DNA from: Taxillus chinensis
Taxonomy: Eukaryota > Streptophyta > Magnoliopsida > Santalales > Loranthaceae
Reading direction: 5' to 3'
NCBI GenBank assembly: GCA_023512835.1
Contig: CM042089.1
Span: forward strand, 54,369,427-54,433,426
DNA: 64,000 nt
Of this stretch, positions 33,251-43,860 are shown in pieces. Under the pieces are notes generated by a model that had not been told where the DNA came from, searched no databases, and saw only the letters and a list, made by a program, of their open reading frames with translations. Made by a program: the position numbers and the translations under genes. The stretch's first letter is position 1. Every line of letters begins with the position of its first letter.

Positions 33251-34218
33251 TCACAGTTGAAGCCTGAAGTCAAAGCACACATCTCTCACTGGATCAATCC
33301 AAATCTTCGAGTCACCAAATCTTCAAGGCACCTACCTTCGACGCAAACTTGCAACCCTAAGCATATCCACTTAGTGATATCTTCAGCTAGGGTTTGTACA
33401 GTAAACCTGCATTGTTGCAAGCAGTTGAGTGCATTTAATGCCGCATTAATTACTACCAACCACCATCTACAGATGAATGGCCAAGATCAACTGTGTCAGT
33501 ATGGGCATGCAAAGATGCAGTGTGGGCAACAGATCTGCCAAATTAGAGTAGATCACCTATCCTATGCACTTCTGCATTTTCAGTGGCGGGAAGTCAGACT
33601 GTCGGGATGGACAACAAGGCACATGAGCACTACAACCTTAAAATATATCTCTCACACACTAAACAAAAAAATATGAGTTAACCTCTCTCTCAAAAAGCAT
33701 GGAACTCATAGAATACAATATATAAGATTCTGATATACATTAAAGAAATCAATTTTTCAAGAATCAACTTGAGAGTTCCAATGCTAGAGAGAGAGGCTCT
33801 GAGAGATGTCGACCAAATGCTGTGCGCCGTGTTGAAGGAAGAACAAGAATAATCTATTCGTACACAAATCAATGTCTTGTTTTGTCCATGATCCAGCAAA
33901 ACCTTTGTGTCTGATCTCAGTGTTGTGCATCCACAATCTAAATCTATCATAGAACATTCCAAACGGAGTCAATCAGCTCATATTGACATTCGTAGGAATA
34001 TTCAATACGTTTACATCTGAGAACTGTTACCTCTTTAACAATTACTCCACTATCAGATTTGTTTGATAGCTAATAATCACTCCTACTCCATCTTGTCATC
34101 TTCTCCATAAGTACTCATCACAGTTGTCTACAGAAGAAAAAGAACTAGCTAACAGTCTAAGCTTTCATGAAGAAAGTCTATTCACCCCCCCCCTCTAGAC
34201 TCACCTTTGGGACCTACA
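32559..34218 (+). repeat. 5' LTR of the second copia element
   Basis: 1660 bp, TGTTGGGAACTATAGGATTT...TGGGACCTACA. It aligns with 35680-37620 at both ends and through the minisatellite, but with many differences, so it is old. Confidence 0.85.
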
Positions 34219-34220
34219 AT

Positions 34221-34235
34221 TGGTATCAAAGCAAG
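34221..34235 (+). other. Primer-binding site of the second copia element
   Basis: TGGTATCAAAGCAAG, one base away from the tRNA-iMet site of the SIRE element. Confidence 0.85.
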
Positions 34236-34270
34236 TTCTACATTTCTATAGAGATCCCTAATCGACAGAT

Positions 34271-35679
34271 ATGGATTCCAGCAGCGCAGCTCCAGCTCCC
34301 GAGCAAGCTCCGTTTCGATCGAGGAACAAGATGCCAGTCATGCTCCAACAGTAGAACCGACTGGAGATCAGGAGCAAGATAAACTAGGCACCAGCAGCAA
34401 AAAGAAAGAACAAGAGGACTTCTACGATGTCCTTCCTGGCTCATCCTCCCAAGTCCCTATGTGCACACCTATGCGCTTCTCCAAATGAAAAGCTAGAATG
34501 AGAGCTCACCTAGACATGCTTGACACCTTTCTCTAGGAAACAATAAAGAACAGGCCGTTCACCCCAATGAGCATGCAGAGAGGCCGATTACAAATGAAAG
34601 ACCTAGATAGTTGGTCTAAGGCGGAGTAGAGGAAAGTAAATCTTGGCTTTAAAGTAAAAGCCATACTTTTCTCTGCACTCGATGATGATATGTTCACGGA
34701 TGTGTATGATCTTGAAAAAGCAAAGGAGGTATGAGACAAACTTTGTCTCATCTATGAAGGAGATAAACAGATTTAGTACAACAAGATCTCCGTGCTCAAA
34801 CAGGAGTATGAAGCCTTCAAATGTGAACTTAAGGAATCTCTTGATAGTATATATAAATGATTCACTAGTCTGATTCAACGGATGAAGACGCACAATGTTG
34901 AGATCTCTCAGAAGGACAAAAATGACAAATTTCTGAGATCTCTACCATCAAGAGGTATTACAATGTTGAGATCTCTCAGATCAAGTGGTAGCCGTTTTGA
35001 TCAAGAAGCTGCTGAAGAGAAGGGGGAACTATAGAAGGAAAGCTAGGCAGTCATCCTCATCCTCTTCTAAGGGAAAGGATAAGGAGAAGTGGCAGTGCTA
35101 TTACTGCAATAGGCCCGGCCACTTTGCTACCGACTGTTACAAGCTAAAGAGGGAGAAGGGGGCAGTTGAGTAGAAAAAGAAGACCAAAGGCTCCTCAAGC
35201 AAGAAGGATGACAAGAGGAAGAAGGTCCTTGTTATCAACAAGTTCAACAGTGAAACTGAGGAAGAAGAATCTTCAGATGAAGAGAAGAAGGACAAAGGTC
35301 TTATTGGCTTCATGGCTAACAACTCACCTCCCCTCAAGGTAAGAACCTAGGACTAGCTCTATACAGAATATGAAGACACCTATAGAGCTCTTAAAAGAAA
35401 TAGAGGAACAATTTCTCCTTATAAAAGCTGACAAAGAAAGATACTACTTGAAATTGGAAAGGCTTTCATGTGAACATAGAGAAGATTAAGAGCTGAATTG
35501 AGTGAGATGAGAAGCACACATGATGATCTCTTAGACAAAGCTGCTCAATTAAAAATGGCTAATAAAGATATCGATTTGCTTGAAAAGAAACTAAAAGAAA
35601 CTAAAGCTGAACTGGAGAAAGAAAGATAAATTAGTAAAAAGTGGCAAGATTCTGCTAAGATTGCAGCTCACTTTAGGAC
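34271..35679 (+). pseudogene. gag: Second copia gag, N-terminal and zinc-knuckle part (heavily broken)
   Basis: Many stops and frame changes. Recognisable pieces: the capsid segment with FSALDDDMFTDVYDLEKAKE (about 34671-34730), SLRSSGSRFDQEA near 34975, a basic stretch with KARQSSSSSSKGKDKEKWQC and a good CCHC box CYYCNRPGHFATDC at 35097-35138. An acidic segment (about 35260-35290) and a coiled-coil-like stretch (about 35390-35620) follow, until the solo LTR at 35680. The order matches the SIRE gag at 16312-21183. Confidence 0.75.
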
Positions 35680-37620
35680 TGTTGGAAATATAGGATTTGA
35701 TGAAGTTGCCAAAATACAGTCTAAGTCTAGAGACTCGAAGATCCGAAGGTCGTAGGGTCGGAGAGTCGTAGTTCGTAGAAGTAAAACTGTCACAGGACAT
35801 ATTGGCGAGAGGCTTGTAGACTCGTAGGGTCTGGAGACTCGAAGCATATTTGTGACAAAACACATTGCGACTCGTAGATCCCGAGTCGAAGGTCGTAGAG
35901 TCGCAGTATGAAAAAGGGAGCGTCACTTTAAGCGACGATTCAATTCAAAGACTCGTAGAGTCAAAGAATAAAAGAACAGTAACCGAACTTAAATAATTCG
36001 AAGACTCAAAACCTATAGAACTGTAGAGTTCCTAGAGCGCTCATGTCACTTAATAGAGCTTAATGTACCGCTAGACTCGTAGACTCAAGGGTCGTAGAGT
36101 CGCAGCCCTAAAACCCTATTAAGAAAACGGGACTCGCAGACTCGTAGGTCGAAGGTCGAAGAGTCGAAGCCAACAAGACTGACTAACTTAAATGAATCTA
36201 TAACTCGAAAGTCGTAGAGTCATAGAGTCGTAGACTCAAGGGATACAGGTATGTTAAAGAACTTCTTAGACATATCACATACTTGAAGATCTTGAAGGCA
36301 GAGAGTTGCAGATGAAGGGTTGTAGCCGTAGAGTCGAAGACTCGTAGAATAATCTCAGAGCATAAACAATTGTGAAAGGCCAAGGAAGAAATGTAAAGTC
36401 TAAGACTCGTAGACTCGAAGATTTTCAAGGTTGAAGACTCACAGAGTCGATGAGCCTGTTAGTCAAGTAAAATAAACTGAGAAATCCGAGGGTCGTAGAC
36501 TCGCAGCTGTAACAACGGATAGATTAAGCGCACTACGAAGAAGTCACTCTAAGAGCCATTAGGAAATTCGCAAACTCGTAGAGTCGTAGACTCACAGTTA
36601 ATAGAGTGACACAAAAGACTTAATCTAACTCGAACTCTAGCCTCGAAGACTCAAAGATGTGTGAGTCGTAGACTCGCAGATATCAACACTGTAAAGCCTA
36701 AAGCAAACTTCCGTAACTTTAATAAGCTCTAACTGAAACCTTCGAGTCACGAAACCTACGAGGCACTTACCTTCAAAGCATACTTACAACCCTAAGCATA
36801 TTCACTTAGCGATATCTTCAGCGTGGGTTTGTACAATAAACCTGCGCCGTCGAGAGCAGCTGAAGTGCAATTAATGCCGCATTAATTGCAATCAACCGCT
36901 CTCCACGGATGAACGGCCAAGATTGACTGCGCAAGTATGGGCATGCAACTGCGTAGCATGGGCAACAGATCTGCAAATCAGAGCAGATCAAACCATCCCC
37001 TGACATCCCGCATATCTAGTGGCGGGAAGTCAGTATGTCGGATGGACAACTAGGCGGCGCACAACAATTTAAACTTAAAATATATATCTCTCTCACACTT
37101 AACGACAAAAATGAGAGTTAGTCTCTTTCTCTGAAAGCGTGGAATACATAGAATACAATAAAAGCATTTTGAAATACATTAAGATATATCTTTTGCAGAA
37201 TTGAAGCAAGAGTTCAAACACAAGAGATAGAAACTCTGAGAAAGAGAACAAACTTGGAAGTGCTGTGCGCCGCGTTGAACTAAGATCAAGATCAAACCTT
37301 TCGATCAATAATACTTTCTTGTTTATCCAAGATCCAACATGATCATTGAGTCTCTTCTCCATGTTGTTTCCCACAATCAAAACTATCTCCAAGCATTCCT
37401 ATCATATCTGAGATCTGTTCAGCAAAGAACATTTACTCCCATCTCAGATTTGTCTGATAGTTAATTAAGTCTCACATCACTCATATTACTACTGTTGTCT
37501 TCTCCATCAATACTTCCACATAGTCATCCATAGACAAATCCAAAACCAGCCAACAGTCTAGCTTCCGCAGGCGAAGAAAGTCTATTCACCCCCCCCTCTA
37601 GACTCACTTTGGGACTTACA
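35680..37620 (+). mobile_element. Solo LTR of the same copia family, inserted in gag
   Basis: TGTTGGAAATATAGGATTTG...GGGACTTACA, 1941 bp, homologous to 32559-34218. It is flanked by AGGAC (35675-35679) and AGGGC (37621-37625), an imperfect 5-bp target duplication. Gag resumes after it, which supports insertion of a full element into its relative followed by LTR recombination. It contains the minisatellite at 35707-36680. Confidence 0.75.
35707..36680. repeat. GACTCGTAG/GTCGTAG minisatellite inside the solo LTR
   Basis: Dense repeats of GACTCGTAG, GTCGTAGAGTCG and GACTCGAAG, almost 1 kb long. Longest array of this unit in the window. Confidence 0.85.
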
Positions 37621-37625
37621 AGGGC

Positions 37626-38676
37626 AACTCTAGATATCAAAGGTCTAGCCTTAAGTCTAGGTTTTTCTGAAGACCAATTAGCCAAGGCTCAAACTTACCC
37701 TGTGCAGGCCAAGTGTCTAGCTGGCTTTGTTCTTGCAGGCAGTGTGCTCGTTGATTGTGGAAAGGAGGTACAAATGGTTGTTACTAGTCCACCCAAACCA
37801 ATAACACCCGAACATAAACTCAGGATAGTGATGCAGCGGTTGATGAGGAAGATCTGAAAGCTGAACCCTTATGCAAGGGTAAGGGTGTAGTTATTCTAGA
37901 GACAAACCCAAGTAGATATTCTACTAAGTTTGAGACTGGTTCAACCAGCAAGGCTCTTTCCTCCTAGCCCAAATTTGTCCATGGAGGGAGAGTTTAGAAC
38001 GGTCTAGGTTATGTGAGAAAACCTATGAAACCTCTTAACACTCAAACAAAACCCTTGAGACATTGTGTTCAACCCAAACCTGTTAATTGCGTTGCGAAGT
38101 TGGACACCTCTCCTAAGAATCAGGTGGTCAAAGAAATTAGGTTAAGCTTCAATGAGTTACATTTATCTAAAAATCTACAACGTTATAACTCAGATAGGAA
38201 GAAGAAAATCAGGCACACACATGTAATCTCACCAAAGAGTAAACCTGCTAACCAACCTAACACTAGATCACCTAAATTAGCATGGAAAATAAAGACTGCT
38301 CCTTCTTACTGGAAACCTAAATAAAAAATTACAGCTTCCACTTACCCCAAGCCCAATTACAATTGGGCCCCCAAGACTTAGTTGCTTGTTGTGCAGGAAC
38401 AGGTACATGGTGCTGAAAGTAGCCACAGAAGCAAAAGATCAATTCCAGCCAGTGGCATCTTGATAGTGCCTGTTCTGTACATATGACAGATGATGCCTCT
38501 TTGCTGAGTGAAGTAAGGGAGGTTGCCTCTTCATCTGTCATGTTTGGGGATAATAAAAAGGGTAAGATTGTTGGGAAAGGTACATTCTCCAATGGCTCTG
38601 TTTCAATTCAAAACATAAGTCAATTGTGTGACAAAGGTTATGAAGTTTTGTTCACTAAGCACACCTGTATAGTTAT
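37626..38676 (+). pseudogene. gag-pol: Second copia gag C-part and protease start
   Basis: 37621-37857 reads LALSLGFSEDQLAKAQTYP and AGSVLVDCGKEVQMVV, aligned with the SIRE segment before its zinc knuckle (GGTIVYDCGTEVV). A Lys-rich stretch with ITPEHKLRIV and PKSKPANQPNTRSPKLAWK leads to the protease signature WHLDSACSVHMTDD near 38454, where the usual DSG is DSA. The following VMFGDNKKGKIVGKGTFSNG is conserved. Cut at 38676 by the gypsy LTR. Confidence 0.75.
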
Positions 38677-38912
38677 TGTAAAGACTTATGTTTGGGTAGT
38701 CTTGAGAGAAAGTCATTCTATGGGAATGTAACTATCTGGACGATTGTGTAGTCATCAATGTGAGCATTTTGACTGTAATTTGACTCAATTTGGAGTTCGT
38801 GACCTTAGACATCAATGCTTGTGGTCAATTATTGATTTATTGGTAGAAATATAAATAAGGAGAGAGAGAGAGAGAGATATCTCCCAGTGTGTGGTCAGTG
38901 CATCTTTGGTAA

Positions 38913-38945
<33 letters not shown>

Positions 38946-38998
38946 GCGTGAAGAGAGTTTGAAGCTTGGAGCTTGGAGCTTGGAGTTTGGGTCGTGAA
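38677..38998 (+). repeat. 5' LTR of the Tekay-like element (truncated)
   Basis: Aligns with 55777-56100. Carries a TATA-like box TATAAATA at 38850-38857, followed at once by (GA)n runs (38860-38877 and 38912-38939). About 760 bases of its U5 side, the primer site and gag are missing relative to the 3' copy. Confidence 0.85.
38850..38857 (+). promoter_or_regulatory. TATA-like box of the Tekay-like LTR
   Basis: TATAAATA, just before the GA tract. Confidence 0.5.
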
Positions 38999-38999
38999 C

Positions 39000-39735
39000 A
39001 GAAATTTCTCATTCTATCTTTTCAGTTTTGATTGATACTGGTGCTACCTATTCTTTTATTTCCCATGCTTTGGTGGTTGGTTTGGAGTTAGATCAGGAGA
39101 TAGTTAGTCAGTTGCTAATAGTTACTTCACCTTTAGGTGGAGTTATGATACTTGAGAGTATTTGTCATGCTTGTAGGGTCACACTTGGGGGTGTTAACCT
39201 GTTTTGTGATTTGCATATCATAGAGTTAGATGACTTTGATGTTGTCTTGGGTATGGATTGGTTAGTCGCCGTAGAGGCCAAGATTGATTGTTTTCGACGG
39301 CGAATGACGTTCCTTTCGCCAGAGGGCACTCAGGGTGTCTTTGTGGGTGAGTGGACTGAGGAGGCATGCAGGTTGGGCCCTTTGAGGCATGGGTGGGGTG
39401 ATGTGACCCACCAGTTAGCCAATTTGATGTTGGTTGACAAGAGGAGAGAGGGGAAGGCTATTTTGCCACCTATTGTATATCAGTTCCCGAATGTGTTTTT
39501 CAAGGACTTGGTCAGTTTGCCACCCATGAGGGAGGCAGAGTTTTCGATTGAATTGTTGCCAGGGGCAACATTGATCAGGTTAGCGGCCTACAGGATGGCA
39601 CCGACAGAGCTTAGAGAGCTCAAGAGACAGATAGATGATCTATTGGCACGAGACTTTATTAGGTGGAGTAGCTCACTGTGGGGCGCTCCAGTTGTTCGCC
39701 AAGAAGGTGGATGGTTCACTTCAGCTGTGTATTGA
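39000..39735 (+). pseudogene. pol: Tekay-like protease and RT N-terminus
   Basis: The aspartic protease active site is IDTGATYSFISH near 39031, followed by FDVVLGMDWLVAVEAKIDCF (about 39235-39300), both standard for gypsy protease. The linker and RT start PGATLIRLAAYRMAPTELRE lead to [10 protein letters not shown] at about 39685, where the frame shifts by one into the next block. No ATG or gag precedes it because of the deletion at 38998. Confidence 0.85.
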
Positions 39736-40147
39736 CTATCAGAAGTCGAACCAGGTGACTGTGAAGAACAGGTATCCATTGCTGAAGATTGATGATTTGT
39801 TTGATCAGTTTCGTGGTGCGCGATGGTTTTCCAAGTTAGATTTGAGGTCTGGATACCATCAGTTGAGGGTTAGGGAGGTAGATATCCCTACGACTGTTTT
39901 CAATTGTCGCTACGGTCATTTTGAGTGGCTCGTGATGCCGTTTGGGCTCACGAATGCTCCAACAGTGTTTATGGGCTTGATGAACCAGGTGTTTGCTCCA
40001 TATTTAGATATGTTTATTGTGGTGTTCATCAATGATATCTTGGTCTATTCAGCGACCAAGAGGGAGCATGAGGAGTATTTATAGGTTGTGTTGCAGACCT
40101 TGCGAGAGCATTGATTGTACGCGAAGTTCATGAAATGTGACTTCTAG
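39635..40147 (+). pseudogene. pol: Tekay-like reverse transcriptase palm (active-site Asp to Asn)
   Basis: The frame that continues from about 39690 has [40 protein letters not shown] and [20 protein letters not shown]. The catalytic box reads [10 protein letters not shown]: the first of the two Asp is Asn (AAT at 40031), a G-to-A change that should abolish polymerase activity. TAG at 40082, TGA near 40112 and TAG at 40145 interrupt the thumb. Confidence 0.9.
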
Positions 40148-41116
40148 TTGCAAAATGTGCACTTTTTAGGGCATGTGGTATCGTCGGAGGGTATCACAGT
40201 GGATCCTGAGAAGATCGAGGCGGTTATGTCATGGAAGAGGTCCATGAATGTGTTTGAGATTTATAGCTTCCTTGGTTTGGCATGCTACTATCAGAGGTTC
40301 GTGGAGGATTTTTCTAGGTTGGCAACTCCTATGACAAACCTAACCTGGAAGGGAGTTCCTTTTGTTTGGTCTGATGTGTGTGAGAGTGCTTTCATGGAGC
40401 TGAAGGCACGATTGACCTCAACACCCATCTTGATTCTCCCACAGGAGGGTGTGCCTTTCGAGGTGTATTGTGATGTTTCCAGGGTGGGACTTAGTTGTGT
40501 GTTGATGCAAGCTCGGCAGGTGATTGCTTATGGATCTAGGCAGTTGAGGCCACATGAGCAGAACTATCCCACGCATGATTTGGAGTTAGTTGCCATGATC
40601 TTTGCTTTAAAGAGATGGCACCATTATCTCCTTGGGGAGAAATTTGTGGTGTATACGAACCACAAGAGCTTGCAATATATCCTTTCTCAGCGACACTTGA
40701 ACCTTTTGCAGAGGCAGTGGGTGGAGTACCTGCAGCAGTTTCAGTTTGACATGATGTATACCCCTGGGAAGGGTAATGTCGTGACAGACGCTCTAAGTAG
40801 GAAGAGCAGGGCCGTGGTGGCCCATTGTGCCATTAAGGAATGGGAGATGATGGGTCGGTTGGTAGCGTTAAGGTTGCAGATGGTGACCAGTGAGGGGCGA
40901 GGGACCCTCAGTGTTATTGTCACAGTACCTGAGTTGCAGCATAGGATCATAATGGATCCACTGGGGGACGTTGATTGTGAGATCCTCAAGGACAGGATTC
41001 AAACTGGGCAGGCATCTTCTGATTGGACTGAGAATGTAGAGCATGTTTTGAGGTATAGAGGTAGACTGATAGTTCCCACTTCTCTTCAGGAGGAGGTTTT
41101 TTCGGAATTTCACTAG
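40148..41116 (+). pseudogene. pol: Tekay-like RT thumb, RNase H and integrase start (322 codons open)
   Basis: [39 protein letters not shown], then RNase [36 protein letters not shown] and [13 protein letters not shown]. The last motif is normally TDHKSL; Asp has become Asn (AAC at 40658), again G-to-[18 protein letters not shown] closes RNase H. The frame ends with TAG at 41114 inside the integrase Zn region. Catalytically dead though long and open. Confidence 0.9.
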
Positions 41117-42125
41117 TCACGATTAGCTATACATCTTGGTGGGACCAAGATGTACCATGCCATGAGGAGGCAGTATTGGTGGCCAGGCCTGAAGAAGGTT
41201 GATGCTGATTTTGTGAGGAGGTGTTTGACCTGTCAGCAGGTCAAGGCAGAGCACTTGAGATCAGCTGGTGAGTTGCAGTCATTGCTAATGCCTGAGTGGA
41301 AATGGGACCACGTAACTATGGATTTTGTCACTCGACTTCCTCGTTCAAATGGACACGACACTATATGGGTTATTGTGGACCGGTTAACCGAATCGGAAAA
41401 TTTTATTCCGATTCGACAAACAGACCCAGTGAGGACTTTGGGACAGCAGTATATTGATGTGATTGTACGGTTGCATGGAGTCTCATTGTCTATTGTATCT
41501 GATCGGAATGCTAGGTTCACATCTCAATTTTGGAGACAGTTGTACCCAGCTTTGGGTATGAGGGTGAACCTGAGTACAACTTTTCATCCGTAGATGGATG
41601 GTCAGTCGGAGCGGACGATTCAGATGCTCGAGGATATGTTGCATGCATATGTCCTAGATTTTGGAGGTTATTGGGAGACGCACCTTCCTTTGGTGGAGTT
41701 CTCTTACAACAACATTTATCAGACCATGATTGGGATGGCTCCATATGAGTATGGGTGGCCTTGTAGATCACCTTTGTGTTGGGCGCAGACGAGAGAGACA
41801 GCGATTCTCGGTCCCGATATGGTTCGAGAGACCACAGAGATAGTACAGCTGATTCGACAGCGTATGCTGACAGCACAGAGTAGGCAAAAATCCTATGCGG
41901 ACTAGAGGCGTCGACCTTTGCAGTTTGAGGTGGGTGATCGTGTATTTTTATGGGTTTCGTCGCGTCGAGAGCATCGGAGGTTTGGGCACAGATTCAAACT
42001 CTCCCCTCGTTTTGGGGGACCTTTTGAGATTGTTGCCACCATGGGTGCCGTGGCTTATCGATTAGCTTTGCCACCAGAGTTGGCGCGAGTACATGATGTG
42101 TTTCATGTGTCTCAGTTGAGACGGT
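41117..42125 (+). pseudogene. pol: Tekay-like integrase, first part (stops at 41591 and 41903)
   Basis: Zn module CLTCQQVKAEH (about 41225). Core Asp in MDFVTRLPRSNGHDTIW near 41320 and Asp in VSDRNARFTSQFW near 41500. Glu is in GQSERTIQMLEDM near 41608. TAG replaces the Gln expected after FHP (41591) and the Gln after SYAD (41903). The GPF module FGGPFEIVATMGAVAYRLA (about 42015) and [12 protein letters not shown] precede the Athila insertion at 42126. Confidence 0.9.
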
Positions 42126-42383
42126 TGATAACGTGCATTTATGCCGTTATTCTAGTGTAGATTTAGGGTATTAAAGAGCATGATTAGAGCTTAATTCATC
42201 CATATTTCTTAGATATTTGCTCTAACACCCTAGGAAGACTGCTTGGCCTATATATATGTGTTTTTGAGCTGTTTTGGCAGGTTTTTAGGCAATTTCATTT
42301 CATGGACATCAGCCAAATCACTTCATTTACCAAAGAAGGAACTTTTGGCAAAATAGGGCAGCCTGAGGAGGCAAAACAAGAGT

Positions 42384-42523
42384 GCACACCATATGGACCA
42401 TTATGACGTGCAAGGAATTTATTGCAGCCCTGCCTTCTACACATTCCAAGGAAGCTTGGAGCAAAATTTTAGACCATTTGGAGGTGCACGTTATATGGCC
42501 ATATGACGTGCAATATGCCGTGC
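42384..42523 (+). promoter_or_regulatory. Cluster of GCACGYYATA / TATRRCGTGC motifs in the LTR
   Basis: Copies at 42384 (GCACACCATA), 42403 (TATGACGTGC), 42486 (GCACGTTATA), 42502 (TATGACGTGC) and 42514 (TATGCCGTGC), in both orientations and partly as inverted pairs. Two carry a TGACGT core, the type bound by plant bZIP factors. The same motif family is found at 49436-49784. Confidence 0.55.
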
Positions 42524-42772
42524 AGCTGGATTTTTGCATCGATTGATTTGTTTTATTATTTTAAACACTTTTCTCTAAAGCACCTTGTCCAAATTATGCT
42601 TAGTTCGAGTTGTACTCAAGTTGGAAGAAAAATGGAAACTACTTATCAAAACTATGTCGTTTTGATAAGTGACAATTGCTGACGGCTAGGACACTCATTG
42701 CACAGCAGTTTTCTCTATACATAGAGGAGGCAGCAACCCTTTTGGAGCATGTAGAGAGGGGGGCACTGTTTT

Positions 42773-42794
42773 AGAGAGAGAGAGAGAGAGAGAG
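42773..42794. repeat. (GA)n run in the Athila LTR
   Basis: About 22 bases; the 3' LTR copy (near 54440-54454) is shorter. It lies about 55 bases after the TATA-like box. Confidence 0.9.
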
Positions 42795-43645
42795 GCTGAC
42801 GGTTTTGGAGGCTAGGGTTCTGATCCTAGAAGCTGCCGGCCCTAGGAGGTATGACGGCTGAAGAAGACCTAAAGTTTGGAGTTTTGCTGCACCTGCTTGA
42901 GGATGATGTTCTTTATTTCTTATTGTTTATCCAAGAACAGGTGTGAGTAGTTTCCTTTATCTAGGGGAGCAATGTAGCCCCATATGTTGTCAAACTGATT
43001 ATTTGAATATTGGATTTGTTTAATTGAGATTGCATGTTTTATGAATCTGTTCTTCATCTTTTAATATCTGGGCTGTACACCTGGGTTTTCTTAGCCTTAG
43101 TCTGAGGCTGATCTTTGATTCATAACTTATTTGTGATTGGTGTGACCATTATCATGTCATGGGTATGATAATTAGGTTTTGCATGTTGATGTCATGATGA
43201 CCATTCAGGCAGACAGCACTTAGAAGGGCTGACAATGACCAATTGCAGTACCTTGGCTTAGTTATAGCATGTTATCAATTAAATAATCTCAAGAACCTTA
43301 TAATCAGTAGAAGCAGCATAGGGAGGTGAAGTTATGACTCTAGATACCTTTAATCTTTGAATCTTAGTCCTAAAAACAACTTGCTTTCTTTGTTTATTCA
43401 GAAAACCAAATAAAAATTAGATCTTTAGTTATAAAAAGAATTCGTTTTTGCCAAGACATTTTATAGGACAAGAGTAATTGAGTGGTTTGATTTAAAAAAC
43501 TAGAAAACTAGGTTAATCCCTGTGGGTTCGACCCCTTGCTTGCTGCTATTCTTTTAGTGCAAACTTAGGGAATTTATTATCTTGAAGAGAGATTTAACGA
43601 GATTAGCTAGCTCTTTTAGAGAGGCTAAAAATCTGTCTGTCAAAT

Positions 43646-43662
43646 TGGCGCCGTTGCCGGGG
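43646..43662 (+). other. Athila primer-binding site
   Basis: TGGCGCCGTTGCCGGGG, three bases after the LTR. It is the usual site of Athila/Tat-type elements, commonly assigned to tRNA-Asp. Confidence 0.9.
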
Positions 43663-43860
43663 ATTTAACGGTTAACTAGTTTTGAAAATCGACATTGAGT
43701 GAAATTGTTTGAATTCTGATCTTGGTGTTTTATTTTGTCTTTTACTTTTTGTTACTTTGTGTTCTTTATTTGTTTATTCTGCATTGCTCGGAGCTGCTAG
43801 GTGCATTCGTGTTGTTTTACAGGAACAATCACCAAGTGTTTGAGGTATTGCTAGTTATGT

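Larger units (their letters stand above)
32559..38676 (+). mobile_element. Second Ty1/copia element (SIRE-related), 5' part only
   Basis: 5' LTR at 32559-34218, primer site TGGTATCAAAGCAAG, degenerate gag, an inserted solo LTR of the same family (35680-37620), then gag C-part and the protease region to 38676. There a gypsy element starts. The rest of pol and the 3' LTR are not in the window. The GTTAT before 38677 would be the target duplication of the gypsy insertion. Confidence 0.8.
42126..43642 (+). repeat. 5' LTR of the Athila-type element
   Basis: 1517 bp. Contains GCACGYYATA-type motifs (42384-42523), TATA-like TATACATA (42716-42723; TATAAATA in the 3' LTR), a (GA)n run (42773-42794) and TGTGGGTTCGACCC near 43521. 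Confidence 0.95.

Noticed and set aside
35707..36680. CRISPR-like or centromeric satellite array
   Set aside because: Units are about 9-20 bases, irregular, and confined to an LTR; no monomer of centromeric length.
43521..43540. tRNA gene
   Set aside because: Only the T-arm-like GGTTCGACCC is present; no acceptor stem, D-arm or anticodon arm can be folded around it.
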